A stretch of 64,000 nucleotides of DNA, taken from Flagellimonas sp. MMG031 (GTDB lineage: Bacteria > Bacteroidota > Bacteroidia > Flavobacteriales > Flavobacteriaceae). Positions 23,205-32,456 of this stretch are shown one piece after another; within the stretch, counting starts at the first letter, position 1, and every line of letters begins with the position of its first letter. The stretch lies in the NCBI RefSeq assembly GCF_040112705.1, contig NZ_CP157804.1:3156001-3220000 (forward strand). The letters run 5' to 3'. Position numbers and translations under genes: made by a program. The notes below the pieces were generated by a model. It ran no database searches, was not told the origin of the DNA, and saw only the letters and a list, made by a program, of their open reading frames with translations.

Positions 23205-24014
23205 ATGAGTTTCACTATTTCCATTAACAACAAGATGTCATATCGGCTCGATATTAAAATCGAGCCTTTTGACATTACCAAGCGATATACCCAACCCCAT
23301 CGTCACAACAAGTATTTGGAATTGGTTTATTTTAGTGAAGGTTCGGGATTCCATTTTATAGATCAGGAAAAATATGAGATCAACCCTCCCATTGCCTTTG
23401 TCATAAAAAAGGATGAAGTGCACCATTGGCAAATTGATAGTACTCCTGTTGGTTATGTGGTAATCATAAAGGAGAAGTTCTTGGAAAACACCTTGGACAA
23501 ACATATCAATGCCCAATTCCAGCTACTTGAAATGCAGAAAGCATTCCCCCTTTCGGCTGACCCTTCCCTGGACACATTGTTCCAGATAGCATCCGATCTC
23601 CTAAAAGAACAGATAACAGAACAAACCATTGCAATTGAAGGAATCTTGAAAGCGCTGTTGGCCAAATTGTTGCACTATGCTCCCAAAAGAAATTCCTCTG
23701 AAAACAACATCGTGTTCCGTTTCAAGCAATTGTTGAAGGCTAGTCCAAAAAATGATGTGGCACATTATGCGCGACTTTTGCATACTTCTTCCCAGAACTT
23801 GAACGCCAAGTGTCGCAGTGAGCTTGGAAAGACCGCTTCACAAGTAATTGCTCAACACATTGTCCAGGAGGCAAAACGACAACTTATCTACACCGACCTA
23901 TCCGTAACCGAGATTGCCTTTGCATCCAACTTTAACGATGCTTCACACTTTGTAAAGTACTTTAAGCGCTTCGTAGGGATGACACCTCTCCAGTTTAAAA
24001 AAAACAAAACTTGA
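23205..24014 (+). CDS. AraC-family transcriptional regulator
   Basis: 269 aa with an N-terminal cupin-like ligand-binding domain (HRHNKYLELVYFSEGSG) and a C-terminal double HTH, the second being VTEIAFASNFNDASHFVKYF followed by the usual GMTPLQFKK end. Such proteins sense a small molecule and control nearby genes. It lies upstream of the outer-membrane receptor gene in the same direction (86 bp apart) and after the sugar-metabolism operon; either may be its target. The ligand is not predictable from the sequence. Confidence 0.9.
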   Translation: MSFTISINNKMSYRLDIKIEPFDITKRYTQPHRHNKYLELVYFSEGSGFHFIDQEKYEINPPIAFVIKKDEVHHWQIDSTPVGYVVIIKEKFLENTLDKHINAQFQLLEMQKAFPLSADPSLDTLFQIASDLLKEQITEQTIAIEGILKALLAKLLHYAPKRNSSENNIVFRFKQLLKASPKNDVAHYARLLHTSSQNLNAKCRSELGKTASQVIAQHIVQEAKRQLIYTDLSVTEIAFASNFNDASHFVKYFKRFVGMTPLQFKKNKT

Positions 24015-24099
24015 CATATACCATCCTTTTTTCAAAAGTACCAAAATCCCTTAGTGCTGCCCGCTAACTTTGGCTTTTTGCAAAAATAAGCCCGTACCT

Positions 24100-26568
24100 A
24101 TGTTGTTAAAACCAACGCTTTCATTCATTTTGTTCTTTAGCATAACTTCATCCTTTGCCCAGATAACAGGAAAAGTTGTTGATGCATCAAATCAATCCCC
24201 TTTGGAATACGCCACCGTTGCTTTTTTTGACCAGGAAACGCAACAATTGGTCAAAGGGGTGATTACCGATGGGGAAGGAAACTTTACCATTGAGGGGACC
24301 AAAAAGGGAATGTATTATTTGGAGGTGTCCTTCATCGGGTATAGGACCAGTACCATCTCCGATATCGAGGTTACGAACAGGAATCTGGATTTGGATACCA
24401 TACCACTGTCCATTGGTGAGAACCGGTTGGACGAAGTTACCGTCCAAGCCGATAGGGCCACCGTTATCAATAAAATTGACCGAAAGATCTTTAATGCCAC
24501 AGATTTTCAGAACAGTCAAGGTGGCAATGCCACAGATGTCATACGGAACATCCCTTCGGTGACCGTTGATGGATTGGGAGATATCCAAGTAAGGGGAAGC
24601 AGTGGTTTTGTGGTCCTGCTCAATGGCAACCCGGTTCAGGGCAGTGCCGCTACATTGCTCAACCAGCTTCCTGCCAATTCCGTGGACAGGGTCGAATTGA
24701 TTACTGCACCCTCGGCCAAATATGATCCTGAGGGCAAGGCCGGAATTCTAAATATTATCACCAAAAAAGGTGCAGTTGATGGTGCCTTTGCCCAGGTCAA
24801 TGTAAAGGGAGGTTTTCCATCCATTGAAAGATATGACAATGCAGAGGCGCATCAACGCTATGGAGTGGATGCCACTTACAATATTATCAAAGGGAACTGG
24901 AACATTTCCCTTGGGGCCAACTACCAACGTAACGATCTTGGAGGAAGACGTGAAGGTGATGTATATACCATTATCAACGATACCTTGACCCGATTTCCCT
25001 CGACCGGGGAGAGAAGCTTCGACGAAGTCAATTATAGTGGTAGGTTGACCTTGGACTATACTCCGGATACCACCAACACCTATTCCATTGGCTTTTATGC
25101 CGGGAAACGTAGTAAGGACCGAACCGCGGACATCCTCTATTTTGACAACCATGCCATCACACCCGGGATGGGCGGAGAGAGGGTTTATACCACACAATAT
25201 TTCAATGAGAACCTAAGAATCAGAAAAGGGGATTTTGTACTGGGAAGTTTGGATTATACCCATACCTTCAATGACAGCTCAGAACTTTCAACCTCATTAT
25301 TGTACGAGTACACCCTTTTGGGAGGCCCAACGACCAACCGTAACCTCGGTTTCCCCGATACCTCGACCGTCTTGCAGGATGAATTCAATACGAACGACAA
25401 CCCTTTACACGGAATTCGGTTCCAGCTGGATTATAGGTGGACTCCCTTTTCATTTGGGCAATTGGAAACAGGGTACCAGTTCCGATTGTTGGACCATACC
25501 GGTGATTTTGTCTATGAACGGAGAAACAATGACACCGGAGAGCTTGAGCTGGTCCCCGAATTTTCGAGTGAGGTGGACCTGAACAGAAAACTCCATTCCG
25601 GGTATGTGCAATTGACTGGCAATAAAGGTAAATGGGAGTACTCCGCAGGTACTCGGATCGAAGCAATGAACAGGGATTTTGATCTTAGGGACAAGACAAA
25701 TACGATTGATACGACCTATGCATATGACTATGTGAAACTCTTCCCTTCGGCATCCTTACAATACACCTTTAAGGACAATACAAAACTGAAGGCCGCGTAC
25801 AGCAAAAGGGTAGAGCGAACCACAACCTTTAAAATGAACCCCTTTCCGGAGCGTGAACACTCAGAGACCTTGGAGCAAGGGGACCCAACTTTGAAACCTG
25901 AATTCATCGACCTGTTCGAACTGGGAGTGACCAAAAATTTTAAAGGGGACAACTCCATCTATGCCACGGCCTATGTTCAGAATGTAAAAAATCTGGTCAA
26001 TCGGGTCAACACGGTATACAATGATACTATTCTGAACCGTATTTACAGTAATGTCGGAAAGGCACGCTCTTTGGGGCTCGAACTGGGAGCACAGTTCAAG
26101 CCCTCCAAAAACTGGTCCAACTTTATCGGAACGAATCTCTTTACATACGAGATAGATGGCACTTTTGATGGAAGGTCTGTGGATTCCGAAACCTTTGTGT
26201 ATTCCATCAATGCCAACAGTACCTTTGACTTTTCGGAATCTGCATCACTTCAGTTCACCTTCAACTATATTTCGGATAGAAATACTGCCCAGGGAGAGGA
26301 TTCCCGCTTCTATTCCCCTAACCTGACCTTTAGAAAATCTTTTTTGGATAATCGCCTCATTGCCACATTACAATGGCAAAATATAGACCTCGGACTAATG
26401 GACACCAATGAACAAAGCATCACTACTTTTAGACTAGGTGAGTTCTTTACCACCACCAACTATATCTATGAAGTGGACATGATAATTCTGAATCTTTCGT
26501 ATACCTTTAGAAACGGAAAGAACAGATCAAGGTTCATTGATAGTGAATTTGGTAAAAAAGAGTTTTAA
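24100..26568 (+). CDS. TonB-dependent-receptor-like outer membrane beta-barrel protein
   Basis: 822 aa from the ATG at 24100 (MLLKPTLSFILFF); the upstream TTG at 24070 would only extend the signal. Order: signal peptide, carboxypeptidase-regulatory-like Ig domain (ITGKVVDASNQSPLEYATV), a TonB-plug-like domain (IRNIPSVTVDGLGDIQVRGSSG, split over residues near 150-180), then a long outer-membrane barrel of the OMP_b-brl_3 type with many aromatic strand ends, finishing near KNRSRFIDSEFGKKEF. It is not a SusC homolog, having no partner SusD gene beside it. Presumed role is uptake of or response to a ligand; the substrate is unknown. Confidence 0.88.
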   Translation: MLLKPTLSFILFFSITSSFAQITGKVVDASNQSPLEYATVAFFDQETQQLVKGVITDGEGNFTIEGTKKGMYYLEVSFIGYRTSTISDIEVTNRNLDLDTIPLSIGENRLDEVTVQADRATVINKIDRKIFNATDFQNSQGGNATDVIRNIPSVTVDGLGDIQVRGSSGFVVLLNGNPVQGSAATLLNQLPANSVDRVELITAPSAKYDPEGKAGILNIITKKGAVDGAFAQVNVKGGFPSIERYDNAEAHQRYGVDATYNIIKGNWNISLGANYQRNDLGGRREGDVYTIINDTLTRFPSTGERSFDEVNYSGRLTLDYTPDTTNTYSIGFYAGKRSKDRTADILYFDNHAITPGMGGERVYTTQYFNENLRIRKGDFVLGSLDYTHTFNDSSELSTSLLYEYTLLGGPTTNRNLGFPDTSTVLQDEFNTNDNPLHGIRFQLDYRWTPFSFGQLETGYQFRLLDHTGDFVYERRNNDTGELELVPEFSSEVDLNRKLHSGYVQLTGNKGKWEYSAGTRIEAMNRDFDLRDKTNTIDTTYAYDYVKLFPSASLQYTFKDNTKLKAAYSKRVERTTTFKMNPFPEREHSETLEQGDPTLKPEFIDLFELGVTKNFKGDNSIYATAYVQNVKNLVNRVNTVYNDTILNRIYSNVGKARSLGLELGAQFKPSKNWSNFIGTNLFTYEIDGTFDGRSVDSETFVYSINANSTFDFSESASLQFTFNYISDRNTAQGEDSRFYSPNLTFRKSFLDNRLIATLQWQNIDLGLMDTNEQSITTFRLGEFFTTTNYIYEVDMIILNLSYTFRNGKNRSRFIDSEFGKKEF

Positions 26569-26801
26569 ATTCAGATGTCTCTTAAACATTGTTCAACATT
26601 TTACCAGTTGATATCAATACTTTTTCTTCCTTTTAAACCAATATAATAATTCCCAATTTGAAGAATTTCAATGAGCAAGGAGCACACCCTTATTTTATGG
26701 TAGAATTTTGAATAGAACCTATTTTCTGTGCCCACAGGAAATGTCTGATATCCCAATCCATGTCACCTACAGTACAGTTCACAAAGCACAAAACCAGAAA
26801 G
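26569..26801. other. Intergenic region between convergent genes
   Basis: The receptor gene ends at 26568 on the plus strand and sulfatase remnants come in from the right on the minus strand. Parts of 26690-26800 may be further decayed continuation of the sulfatase remnant, but I cannot align it with confidence. Confidence 0.4.
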
Positions 26802-27038
26802 TTATTTGAAAAATAAAAGGTGATTGCCACGGATGACAAACGTGAAATATTGGTGGTCTGATAAGCGGTCGTGCCATAGGGCTCCGTCCATCCAACCCAG
26901 ATGCTCCACATTGATCAACATGAAGTTCGTTGGTTTGCCTGTATTTTTGGTGCTGAGTTCGCCCATTCTGGCCTTGTATGAAAGCAAGAGTATTATCATG
27001 CAGCAACAGAAAACCCCTAATGTTGTATTGCGTTTCAT
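26802..27038 (-). pseudogene. 5' remnant of a further sulfatase gene
   Basis: Starting at an ATG (27036-27038) that overlaps the TGA of the upstream sulfatase gene by ATGA, the minus strand encodes a hydrophobic leader (GVFCCCMIILLLSY) and then KPTNFMLINVEHLGWMDGALW. This closely resembles the first strand and metal site of S1 sulfatases (KPNFVLINVDDLGWMD), with the two metal-binding aspartates changed to Glu-His. The frame ends after 78 codons and never reaches the CxPxR site. It looks like the start of a former downstream member of the sulfatase operon. Confidence 0.6.
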
Positions 27039-28573
27039 CTCGTTGTGTTCAGTTTCAGGTCAACTTTGGTCCATTCGGGATTGGCCAGCAATGTGCTGTG
27101 ATAATTTTTTTCGAGCCATTCGTGCAAAAGTTCTTTTAACGTAGCTGTTTTTTTAGGGTACATTTCAGCTAGGTTCCGTGTCTCCCCTATGTCCTCGGCC
27201 AGATTGAACAATTCATAGGAATCCAGTTCCAGATCATGTATCAGCTTAAAATCGCCAAGTCGTACCGCACTGGAGGGATTGCCCCCTTGGTTACCATAAT
27301 GGGGATAGTGCCAAAAAAGAGGTCGCTCCCTAATCTCCTCGCCCAGGTCAAGGGAAGCCTTGAGGCTTTTACCGTCGATTTCCGATGGATTGGGGATATC
27401 CAGTTGCGCATAATCCAAGATGGTCGGATAAAAGTCCGCCCCGGTAACGGGCTCGTTCAAAACCTTACCTTTTTGTTGCCCCGGTGCCTTTATGAGCAAC
27501 GGTACACGGATACCACCCTCGTACATCCAACCCTTGCCCTTGGCCAAGGGCAGGTTTGAGGTTGGAGATCCCTCTTTGGTGGACAAACCTCCGTTATCCG
27601 AAATGAACAGGATCAACGTGTTGTCATATTGCCCTATTTCTTTTAAATGTTGGATGACCTTTCCTATGTTCTCATCCAAGGAATGTACCATTGCCGCATA
27701 GGTGGGGTGCCCCTGTACCACGCGCTCCTTATACCCCTTTGGATTTCCCGTGGCGGCTTCCATCCAAGGTAGATCATCAAGAAACTCTGTCCGCTCATCA
27801 ATATGTTCATCGGCCCGTTTGACCTCATAGGTTGCAATGTCCTTATCCTTGGCCATCAGCGGCCCGTGGACCGAATAGTAGGAAAGACATACAAAGAAAG
27901 GGTTCCCTTGGAATTCATCCGTATCCAGGATGGCCATCGTTTCCGCGGTCAACCTATCGGTAAGGTATTCCCCTTCCGGCCCGTCCTTCAACCTAGGGTT
28001 GCCAAAGGGCGAAAAATATCCGTTGATATCTTTTCCCGTATTGGGTCTACCCATACTCCAACCCGCCACATTGATGTCATATCCTTGATGTTCGGGCCAA
28101 AACTCCTCTTGCTCCCCCAAATGCCATTTTCCAATAAAGGCCGTGGAATAACCTCCCTTTTTCAGGTTTTCGGCTATTGTGCTTTCCTCCAATTTCATTT
28201 CAAAGTCCGTGTCGGGAACAATCCAGCGGTCGTTCGGTGTGGTACCCTGAAAGGCCTTACGTCCCTTTATCCAATCGGTTACACCTGTCCTGACCGGGAA
28301 TTTTCCAGTCTGTATGGCCGCCCTTGAAGGCGAGCATACGGGACAATTGGCATAACCATTGGTGAATTTTACGGCATTTTGCGCCAAGGCATCCAGATTT
28401 GGGGTATCATAGAATGAACTGCCAAAAGTACCTAAGTCGGTGTAACCAAGGTCGTCGGCAATAATCAACAGGACATTGGGACGGTCCTTGACTTTACCGG
28501 CTTCTTCTTTTTGGTTGTGCTTGCAACTTGTAATCCACAAGAAAACAAGGATGAAAAAAAGTGGTGTTTTCAT
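27035..28573 (-). CDS. S1-family sulfatase lipoprotein
   Basis: 512 aa sulfatase with a lipoprotein signal (MKTPLFFILVFLWITSC, lipid Cys17). Catalytic features: IADDLGYTDLG, formylglycine site CSPSR with Cys80, RTGVTDWIKG, GKWHLGEQ, and SDNGGLS with the second metal site. Length is normal. The ATG at 28573 directly adjoins the stop codon of the upstream sulfatase gene (no gap), and its own TGA overlaps the start of a decayed sulfatase, so it belonged to an operon of at least four sulfatase genes. Substrate not assignable from the sequence. Confidence 0.93.
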   Translation of the reverse strand: MKTPLFFILVFLWITSCKHNQKEEAGKVKDRPNVLLIIADDLGYTDLGTFGSSFYDTPNLDALAQNAVKFTNGYANCPVCSPSRAAIQTGKFPVRTGVTDWIKGRKAFQGTTPNDRWIVPDTDFEMKLEESTIAENLKKGGYSTAFIGKWHLGEQEEFWPEHQGYDINVAGWSMGRPNTGKDINGYFSPFGNPRLKDGPEGEYLTDRLTAETMAILDTDEFQGNPFFVCLSYYSVHGPLMAKDKDIATYEVKRADEHIDERTEFLDDLPWMEAATGNPKGYKERVVQGHPTYAAMVHSLDENIGKVIQHLKEIGQYDNTLILFISDNGGLSTKEGSPTSNLPLAKGKGWMYEGGIRVPLLIKAPGQQKGKVLNEPVTGADFYPTILDYAQLDIPNPSEIDGKSLKASLDLGEEIRERPLFWHYPHYGNQGGNPSSAVRLGDFKLIHDLELDSYELFNLAEDIGETRNLAEMYPKKTATLKELLHEWLEKNYHSTLLANPEWTKVDLKLNTTR

Positions 28574-30025
28574 TTACTCCAGTTGATATCGTTTCATCCA
28601 ATAGTCCACCATTTGTTGATCGGTCACATTCTCATCATAGTGTCGATCCTTCAGCATCTTTGATCGACGCCCCATCATCAATTGGTAGGCATGGTCGATT
28701 TCCCTTTGATCTTCGGGATAGGTGCCTTTATTATTTTCGGCCACCCATTTTTCCAAGACCGCCCTGAGGGTTTCCAATGTTTCCATGTATTGGGGATTGC
28801 TGGCCAAATTATTAATCTCATGTGGATCATTTTCCAGGTCATAGAGTTCTTCCTCGGGTCGATAATCCGATACAAATCGTGATTGGACATCGTTCAGTTT
28901 TCCTTGTTCATACAAAAGGCGCATCAATGGCCTAGCGGGATAGCGATTGTCCTTGTATACATTGGGCTGCATGTAGGGACGCTCTGGATAATAGTTCTTA
29001 ATGTACTTGAACTTCTGGTTCCTCACGGCTCTTATGCGATCCACTGTTTCATCGCGCCTATCCCGCATTGTAAACACGTATTCCCTTTTATGATCACCCA
29101 AAAAATCTCTTCCCTGGATATGATCGGGTATTTGGATACCGGCCAAATTCATACTGGCCACTGGGATATCGAGATTGCTCACCAATCTATCGTCCATCTT
29201 GCCCGCCCCTTTTCCATCGGGCCAACGTACCATCAAGGGCGTGTTCGTACCCGCACTGTACAAAAATTGTTTTGCCCGAACGTGGGGTCTGCCCTGGTCA
29301 CCAAAAAAGAAGACCACGGTATTTTCCAATATGCCCTCCTCTTTCAAATGGTCCATAATCTCACCCATCTTTTGGTCCACCAATTGAATGGTTTCAAGAT
29401 ACAGGGCCCAATCCTTTCGCAACAGTTCGTGGTCAGGATAATAGGGTGGCAATACCACGCTATCGTGATCGATAGGGTTCAGAGAATCATTGTGAAAAGG
29501 CCTGTGGGGATAGAAAATCTGTATTTGTGAAAAGAAAGGCTGCCCTTCGGCCCGTTTGCTCCAATGTCCGGCTTGATATAAATCCGATGCCTTGTATTCA
29601 AAATTGTAATCGGTCTTGCCCCCCTTATCCGTGGGGTTGCCCTTACCGTTGGTCACAAAATAACCTGCTTCCTTGAAATATTCGGTGACGGGCTCAATTC
29701 CCTGGGGAAGCTCTTTCTTGTACTGGGTACGGTGTTCGTGCACCCCCAAGGTGACGGGATACATGCCCGTTATCAATGAAGATCGACTGGGAGAGCAGAC
29801 CGCGGTCACCGTGTTCAAATTGGTATACAGCACCGATTCCGAGGCCAATTGGTCAAGGTTCGGGGTATGGATAATGTTATTTCCATAGCATCCCAGGTCC
29901 GTACCGAGATCATCGGCCACGATCCACAGAATGTTATAGTGCTTTTGGTCGGCTTCCGCCGCATTCTTCTTTTCGGCACATCCAAAAAGAGCGATGCCAA
30001 TGAGCAGGGATAGTGTTTTTTTCAT
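28574..30025 (-). CDS. S1-family sulfatase lipoprotein (heparan N-sulfatase-like group)
   Basis: 483 aa sulfatase with signal MKKTLSLLIGIALFGC (lipid Cys16). It has VADDLGTDLGCYGN, active-site CSPSR with Cys77, LGVHEHRT after it, and FFFGDQGRPHVRAKQF as the C-terminal metal-binding segment. The DDLGTDLGCYG and H-QGRP features resemble the N-sulfoglucosamine sulfohydrolase type group, but this does not prove the substrate. It precedes the next sulfatase gene without a gap. Upstream lie only a decayed sulfatase end and a short IS-like scar, so its original promoter may be lost. Confidence 0.92.
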   Translation of the reverse strand: MKKTLSLLIGIALFGCAEKKNAAEADQKHYNILWIVADDLGTDLGCYGNNIIHTPNLDQLASESVLYTNLNTVTAVCSPSRSSLITGMYPVTLGVHEHRTQYKKELPQGIEPVTEYFKEAGYFVTNGKGNPTDKGGKTDYNFEYKASDLYQAGHWSKRAEGQPFFSQIQIFYPHRPFHNDSLNPIDHDSVVLPPYYPDHELLRKDWALYLETIQLVDQKMGEIMDHLKEEGILENTVVFFFGDQGRPHVRAKQFLYSAGTNTPLMVRWPDGKGAGKMDDRLVSNLDIPVASMNLAGIQIPDHIQGRDFLGDHKREYVFTMRDRRDETVDRIRAVRNQKFKYIKNYYPERPYMQPNVYKDNRYPARPLMRLLYEQGKLNDVQSRFVSDYRPEEELYDLENDPHEINNLASNPQYMETLETLRAVLEKWVAENNKGTYPEDQREIDHAYQLMMGRRSKMLKDRHYDENVTDQQMVDYWMKRYQLE

Positions 30026-30348
30026 TTTTTCTCCATTCTTTTTTTATTCTAGGATGATAGTTCAATAAAAAATTTACATCATCGGTCCGGGCCTTCTTCA
30101 TGATTTCGTTCATCTCTTTGGCCAATTCGGGCATGACCTTCTCCAGATTGTCCTGTTTCCCCAGTATCTTCAACTATATTGTACAGTTCAAGGGGCTTTT
30201 TGAGATATGTTACCGCCTTCCATTGGTCTTTTCAAATGGCAAGGACAGGTCCTTGGCCTTCATTGAATACCCGATAAAGGTACTCGTGCTTTTTTTGATT
30301 TTCAAGGTTTCCGAGCAGGGTCGGCAGGCAGGAAATGCGATCACCGTT
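30026..30348 (-). pseudogene. 3' remnant of a sulfatase gene
   Basis: The minus strand here encodes, across frame changes, the end of an S1 sulfatase: QKKHEYLYRVFNEGQ, then a stop, KDQWKAVTYLKKPLELYN, and after a shift DNLEKVMPELAKEMNEIMKK and ARTDDVNF. The same order is found at the C-terminus of the intact sulfatase at 5808 (KKHEYLYWEF, KWKAVRYG, ELYDLSKD, EDARTPSD). The catalytic part is missing, and the homology stops at 30349 where a short sequence shared with the IS3 remnant at 61.8 kb begins. Confidence 0.7.
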
Positions 30349-30389
30349 CTTTAGACCAAATTCAGTCCACTTTTAGTCGAAGATTTACA
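30349..30389. repeat. IS3-like terminal sequence (scar)
   Basis: About 40 bp (CTTTAGACCAAATTCAGTCC onward to ATTTACA) match 61770-61810 with only two or three differences. The latter copy sits at the end of the decayed IS3-family transposase. The copy here adjoins the truncated sulfatase, so it is probably the end of an insertion sequence left behind after a deletion. Confidence 0.6.
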
Positions 30390-30535
30390 CATTTAGTTAA
30401 TAGAAAATGAAGTTGAGGAATGATTTTGTTAAAACAAAAAAAAGTGAGGTAACATTTGTTGCAAATTAGGTTGTATAATGTCAAAACAATATTACCCAAA
30501 AATAAATCAAATTGAATCAGCCGGGTAAACTGAAC

Positions 30536-30661
30536 TACCTTCGCCGGATAAAATTTGAGCATCCTACAGCATGACACAAAAAACCGAATTTCAAATAACT
30601 ACAGCCAAATATTAGGTGGCTCAACTTTTCCGTTTTTTGGTGGTCCCGACCATCCGGTCAC
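30536..30661 (+). repeat. Direct repeat A, left copy
   Basis: About 125 bp, from near CCTTCGCCGGATAAAA to GGTGGTCCCGACCATCC, recur at 48031-48155 in the same orientation at roughly 85% identity by eye, including short indels. Shared blocks include TGAGCATCCTACAGCATGAC and GGCTCAACTTTTCCGTTTTT. The two copies bracket the integrase and the nitrate genes. Identity of the repeat is unknown; it could be an attachment-type flank or a degraded mobile-element end. Confidence 0.75.
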
Positions 30662-30683
30662 TTTTGAGCTTTCAAAAATATTC

Positions 30684-30719
30684 AAAAAGTCTGTAAATCA
30701 AAGATTTACAGACTTTTTT
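30684..30719. terminator. Strong bidirectional-type terminator hairpin
   Basis: AAAAAGTCTGTAAATC (30684-30699) and GATTTACAGACTTTTT (30703-30718) form a perfect 16 bp stem with an AAA loop and T-run continuing as TTTTTTG. It lies between direct repeat A and the integrase gene, insulating the integrase from transcription on the left side. Confidence 0.8.
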
Positions 30720-30886
30720 GTTTTTATTGATTTCATTTGATATCAAATTGTACCATATATCGCGGTGAACGATTCGGTGAACGGTTTTAGAATCCGCAAA
30801 AATGGCACCTGATCAATGTTAAAAACGCTCCGAACATTTTTTTTCAAATGTTCCGGAACAAAATTGAATCAGTAAATCGATGACAA

Positions 30887-32098
30887 ATGGAAACAAAAAC
30901 ATTCTCTTTAATCCACTATCTAAGAAAGGCTCAATTGGACAAAACCGGAAAAGCCGGCATCTATCTAAGAATTACCGTGAACGGTCAAAGGGCAGAGCTC
31001 AGTATCAAACGAAAAACAAGTCCCGAAAAATGGTGTTCCAACAAAGGAAGGATAAAAGGCTCGAGCAAGGAGGTCAAAGAGCTGAATCACTATATGGATC
31101 AGTTGGAATCCAAAGCTTATGAGATCCATTCAAAGCTGGTCGTCAAAAAGAAACCGTTCAATGCCGAGACCATCAAAAACAAACTACTGGACAAAGGAAA
31201 TGTCCACAAAACCCTCCTTGCCATTTATGAAGAACACAACGCCCAGATCAAAGAGTTGATTGGATCCGATTATTCCTATGGAGCGTACCGTAGGCATGTA
31301 CGTACCATGAATCATCTTGCCGGCTTTATCCAAAAGGAATATAAAGTGTCTGACCTATACGTAATGGAGGTGGATTTAAACTTCGTCAATGGATTTCACC
31401 ACTACCTAAAGACCCAAAAAATCGGCAACCAAAACACGGTCACCAAATATGTGGTCAACTTCAAAAAAATCATGCGGATGGCCTTTGCCAACAATTGGGT
31501 GAAAAAAGATCCTTTCCATTCCTGGAAGGCCGAATGGAAAAAAGTGGAAAGGGACGTTCTTACCGAAGCAGAACTCAGGTCCCTGATCGATTTGCAACTC
31601 GAGTCAAGAAGCTTAGAGCAGGTAAGGGACATTTTTGTTTTTTGTTGCTTTATCGGGTTGGCCTATGTGGACGTCAAAAAACTTTCAAACAGTCATATAG
31701 TGAATGGTATAGAGGGTAAACGGTGGATCAAGATCAAAAGGGCCAACACAGATTCGTTGAGCAGCGTGCCATTGCTGCCCATTGCTGAAAAAATACTGCA
31801 CAAGTATAGAGACCATTCGCAGAAATTGATTACCGCAACGCTACTACGGGTGATCAGCAACCAAAAGACAAACAAATACCTAAAGGAAATTGCTTCCGCT
31901 TGCGGAATCAAAAAGAAATTGACCTTTCATCTGGCACGTCACACCTTTGCCACCACAGTGACTTTATCTAACGGCATTTCCATTGAATCGGTCAGCAAGA
32001 TGCTCGGGCACCAATCCTTGAAGACGACCCAAATCTATGCCAAGGTCATTGACAAGAAATTGTATGATGATATGAGCATATTGAAAGGAAAGTATTAG
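30887..32098 (+). CDS. Tyrosine recombinase/integrase, Bacteroidetes type
   Basis: 403 aa site-specific recombinase with an N-terminal arm-binding domain, SAM-like core-binding domain (about 105-210) and catalytic domain. The catalytic His/Arg box is HLARHTFATT, followed by LGHQSLKTTQIYAK with nucleophile Tyr384. At the position of the first catalytic arginine the protein reads CFIGLAYVDVKKL, without Arg, a substitution also known from CTnDOT-type integrases. Such enzymes integrate and excise conjugative transposons, genomic islands and other elements. It lies just inside direct repeat A and next to the nitrate cluster, so it may have mobilised that block. It looks intact. Confidence 0.93.
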   Translation: METKTFSLIHYLRKAQLDKTGKAGIYLRITVNGQRAELSIKRKTSPEKWCSNKGRIKGSSKEVKELNHYMDQLESKAYEIHSKLVVKKKPFNAETIKNKLLDKGNVHKTLLAIYEEHNAQIKELIGSDYSYGAYRRHVRTMNHLAGFIQKEYKVSDLYVMEVDLNFVNGFHHYLKTQKIGNQNTVTKYVVNFKKIMRMAFANNWVKKDPFHSWKAEWKKVERDVLTEAELRSLIDLQLESRSLEQVRDIFVFCCFIGLAYVDVKKLSNSHIVNGIEGKRWIKIKRANTDSLSSVPLLPIAEKILHKYRDHSQKLITATLLRVISNQKTNKYLKEIASACGIKKKLTFHLARHTFATTVTLSNGISIESVSKMLGHQSLKTTQIYAKVIDKKLYDDMSILKGKY

Positions 32099-32456
32099 AT
32101 TTTGATACTGAGAAAATAAAAATACAGTTTAAAGGAGCTTTAAGAATTATTTGATTGACAAAAGGGGAATTCATAAAAAAACTCGATGAATCCATTGTTT
32201 ATTAAAAAACCTGCACTAAAGATTGGGGTATCTATATCGAAAGGACGGACATAGTTTACCACCTCGTCGGAAGAAAGTGAGCATAGTAATATTTATTGCG
32301 AACCCTTTTATAGCAATGTCTGAAATGTGTTTCTTAGTGGTTCAAAAATATCCTGGACCGTCTTTTGCAACCGTAGAGAGGTAGTATCGAAATTTTAGAG
32401 ATACTTCTATTGAAATAAAATAAAACTGGGACTAGGGCAAAGAAAAGGACTCGTAT
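32099..32456. other. Intergenic region
   Basis: 358 bp between the convergent integrase and rubredoxin-fusion genes. AT-rich, no reading frame, no strong terminator hairpin and no match to the other repeats noticed. Confidence 0.4.

Noticed and set aside
30600..30660. TGGTGGTCCCGAC segment resembling the reverse complement of a tRNA 3' end
   Set aside because: No T-loop, anticodon arm or matching acceptor stem follows; the other repeat copy differs in the same segment. No tRNA is called.
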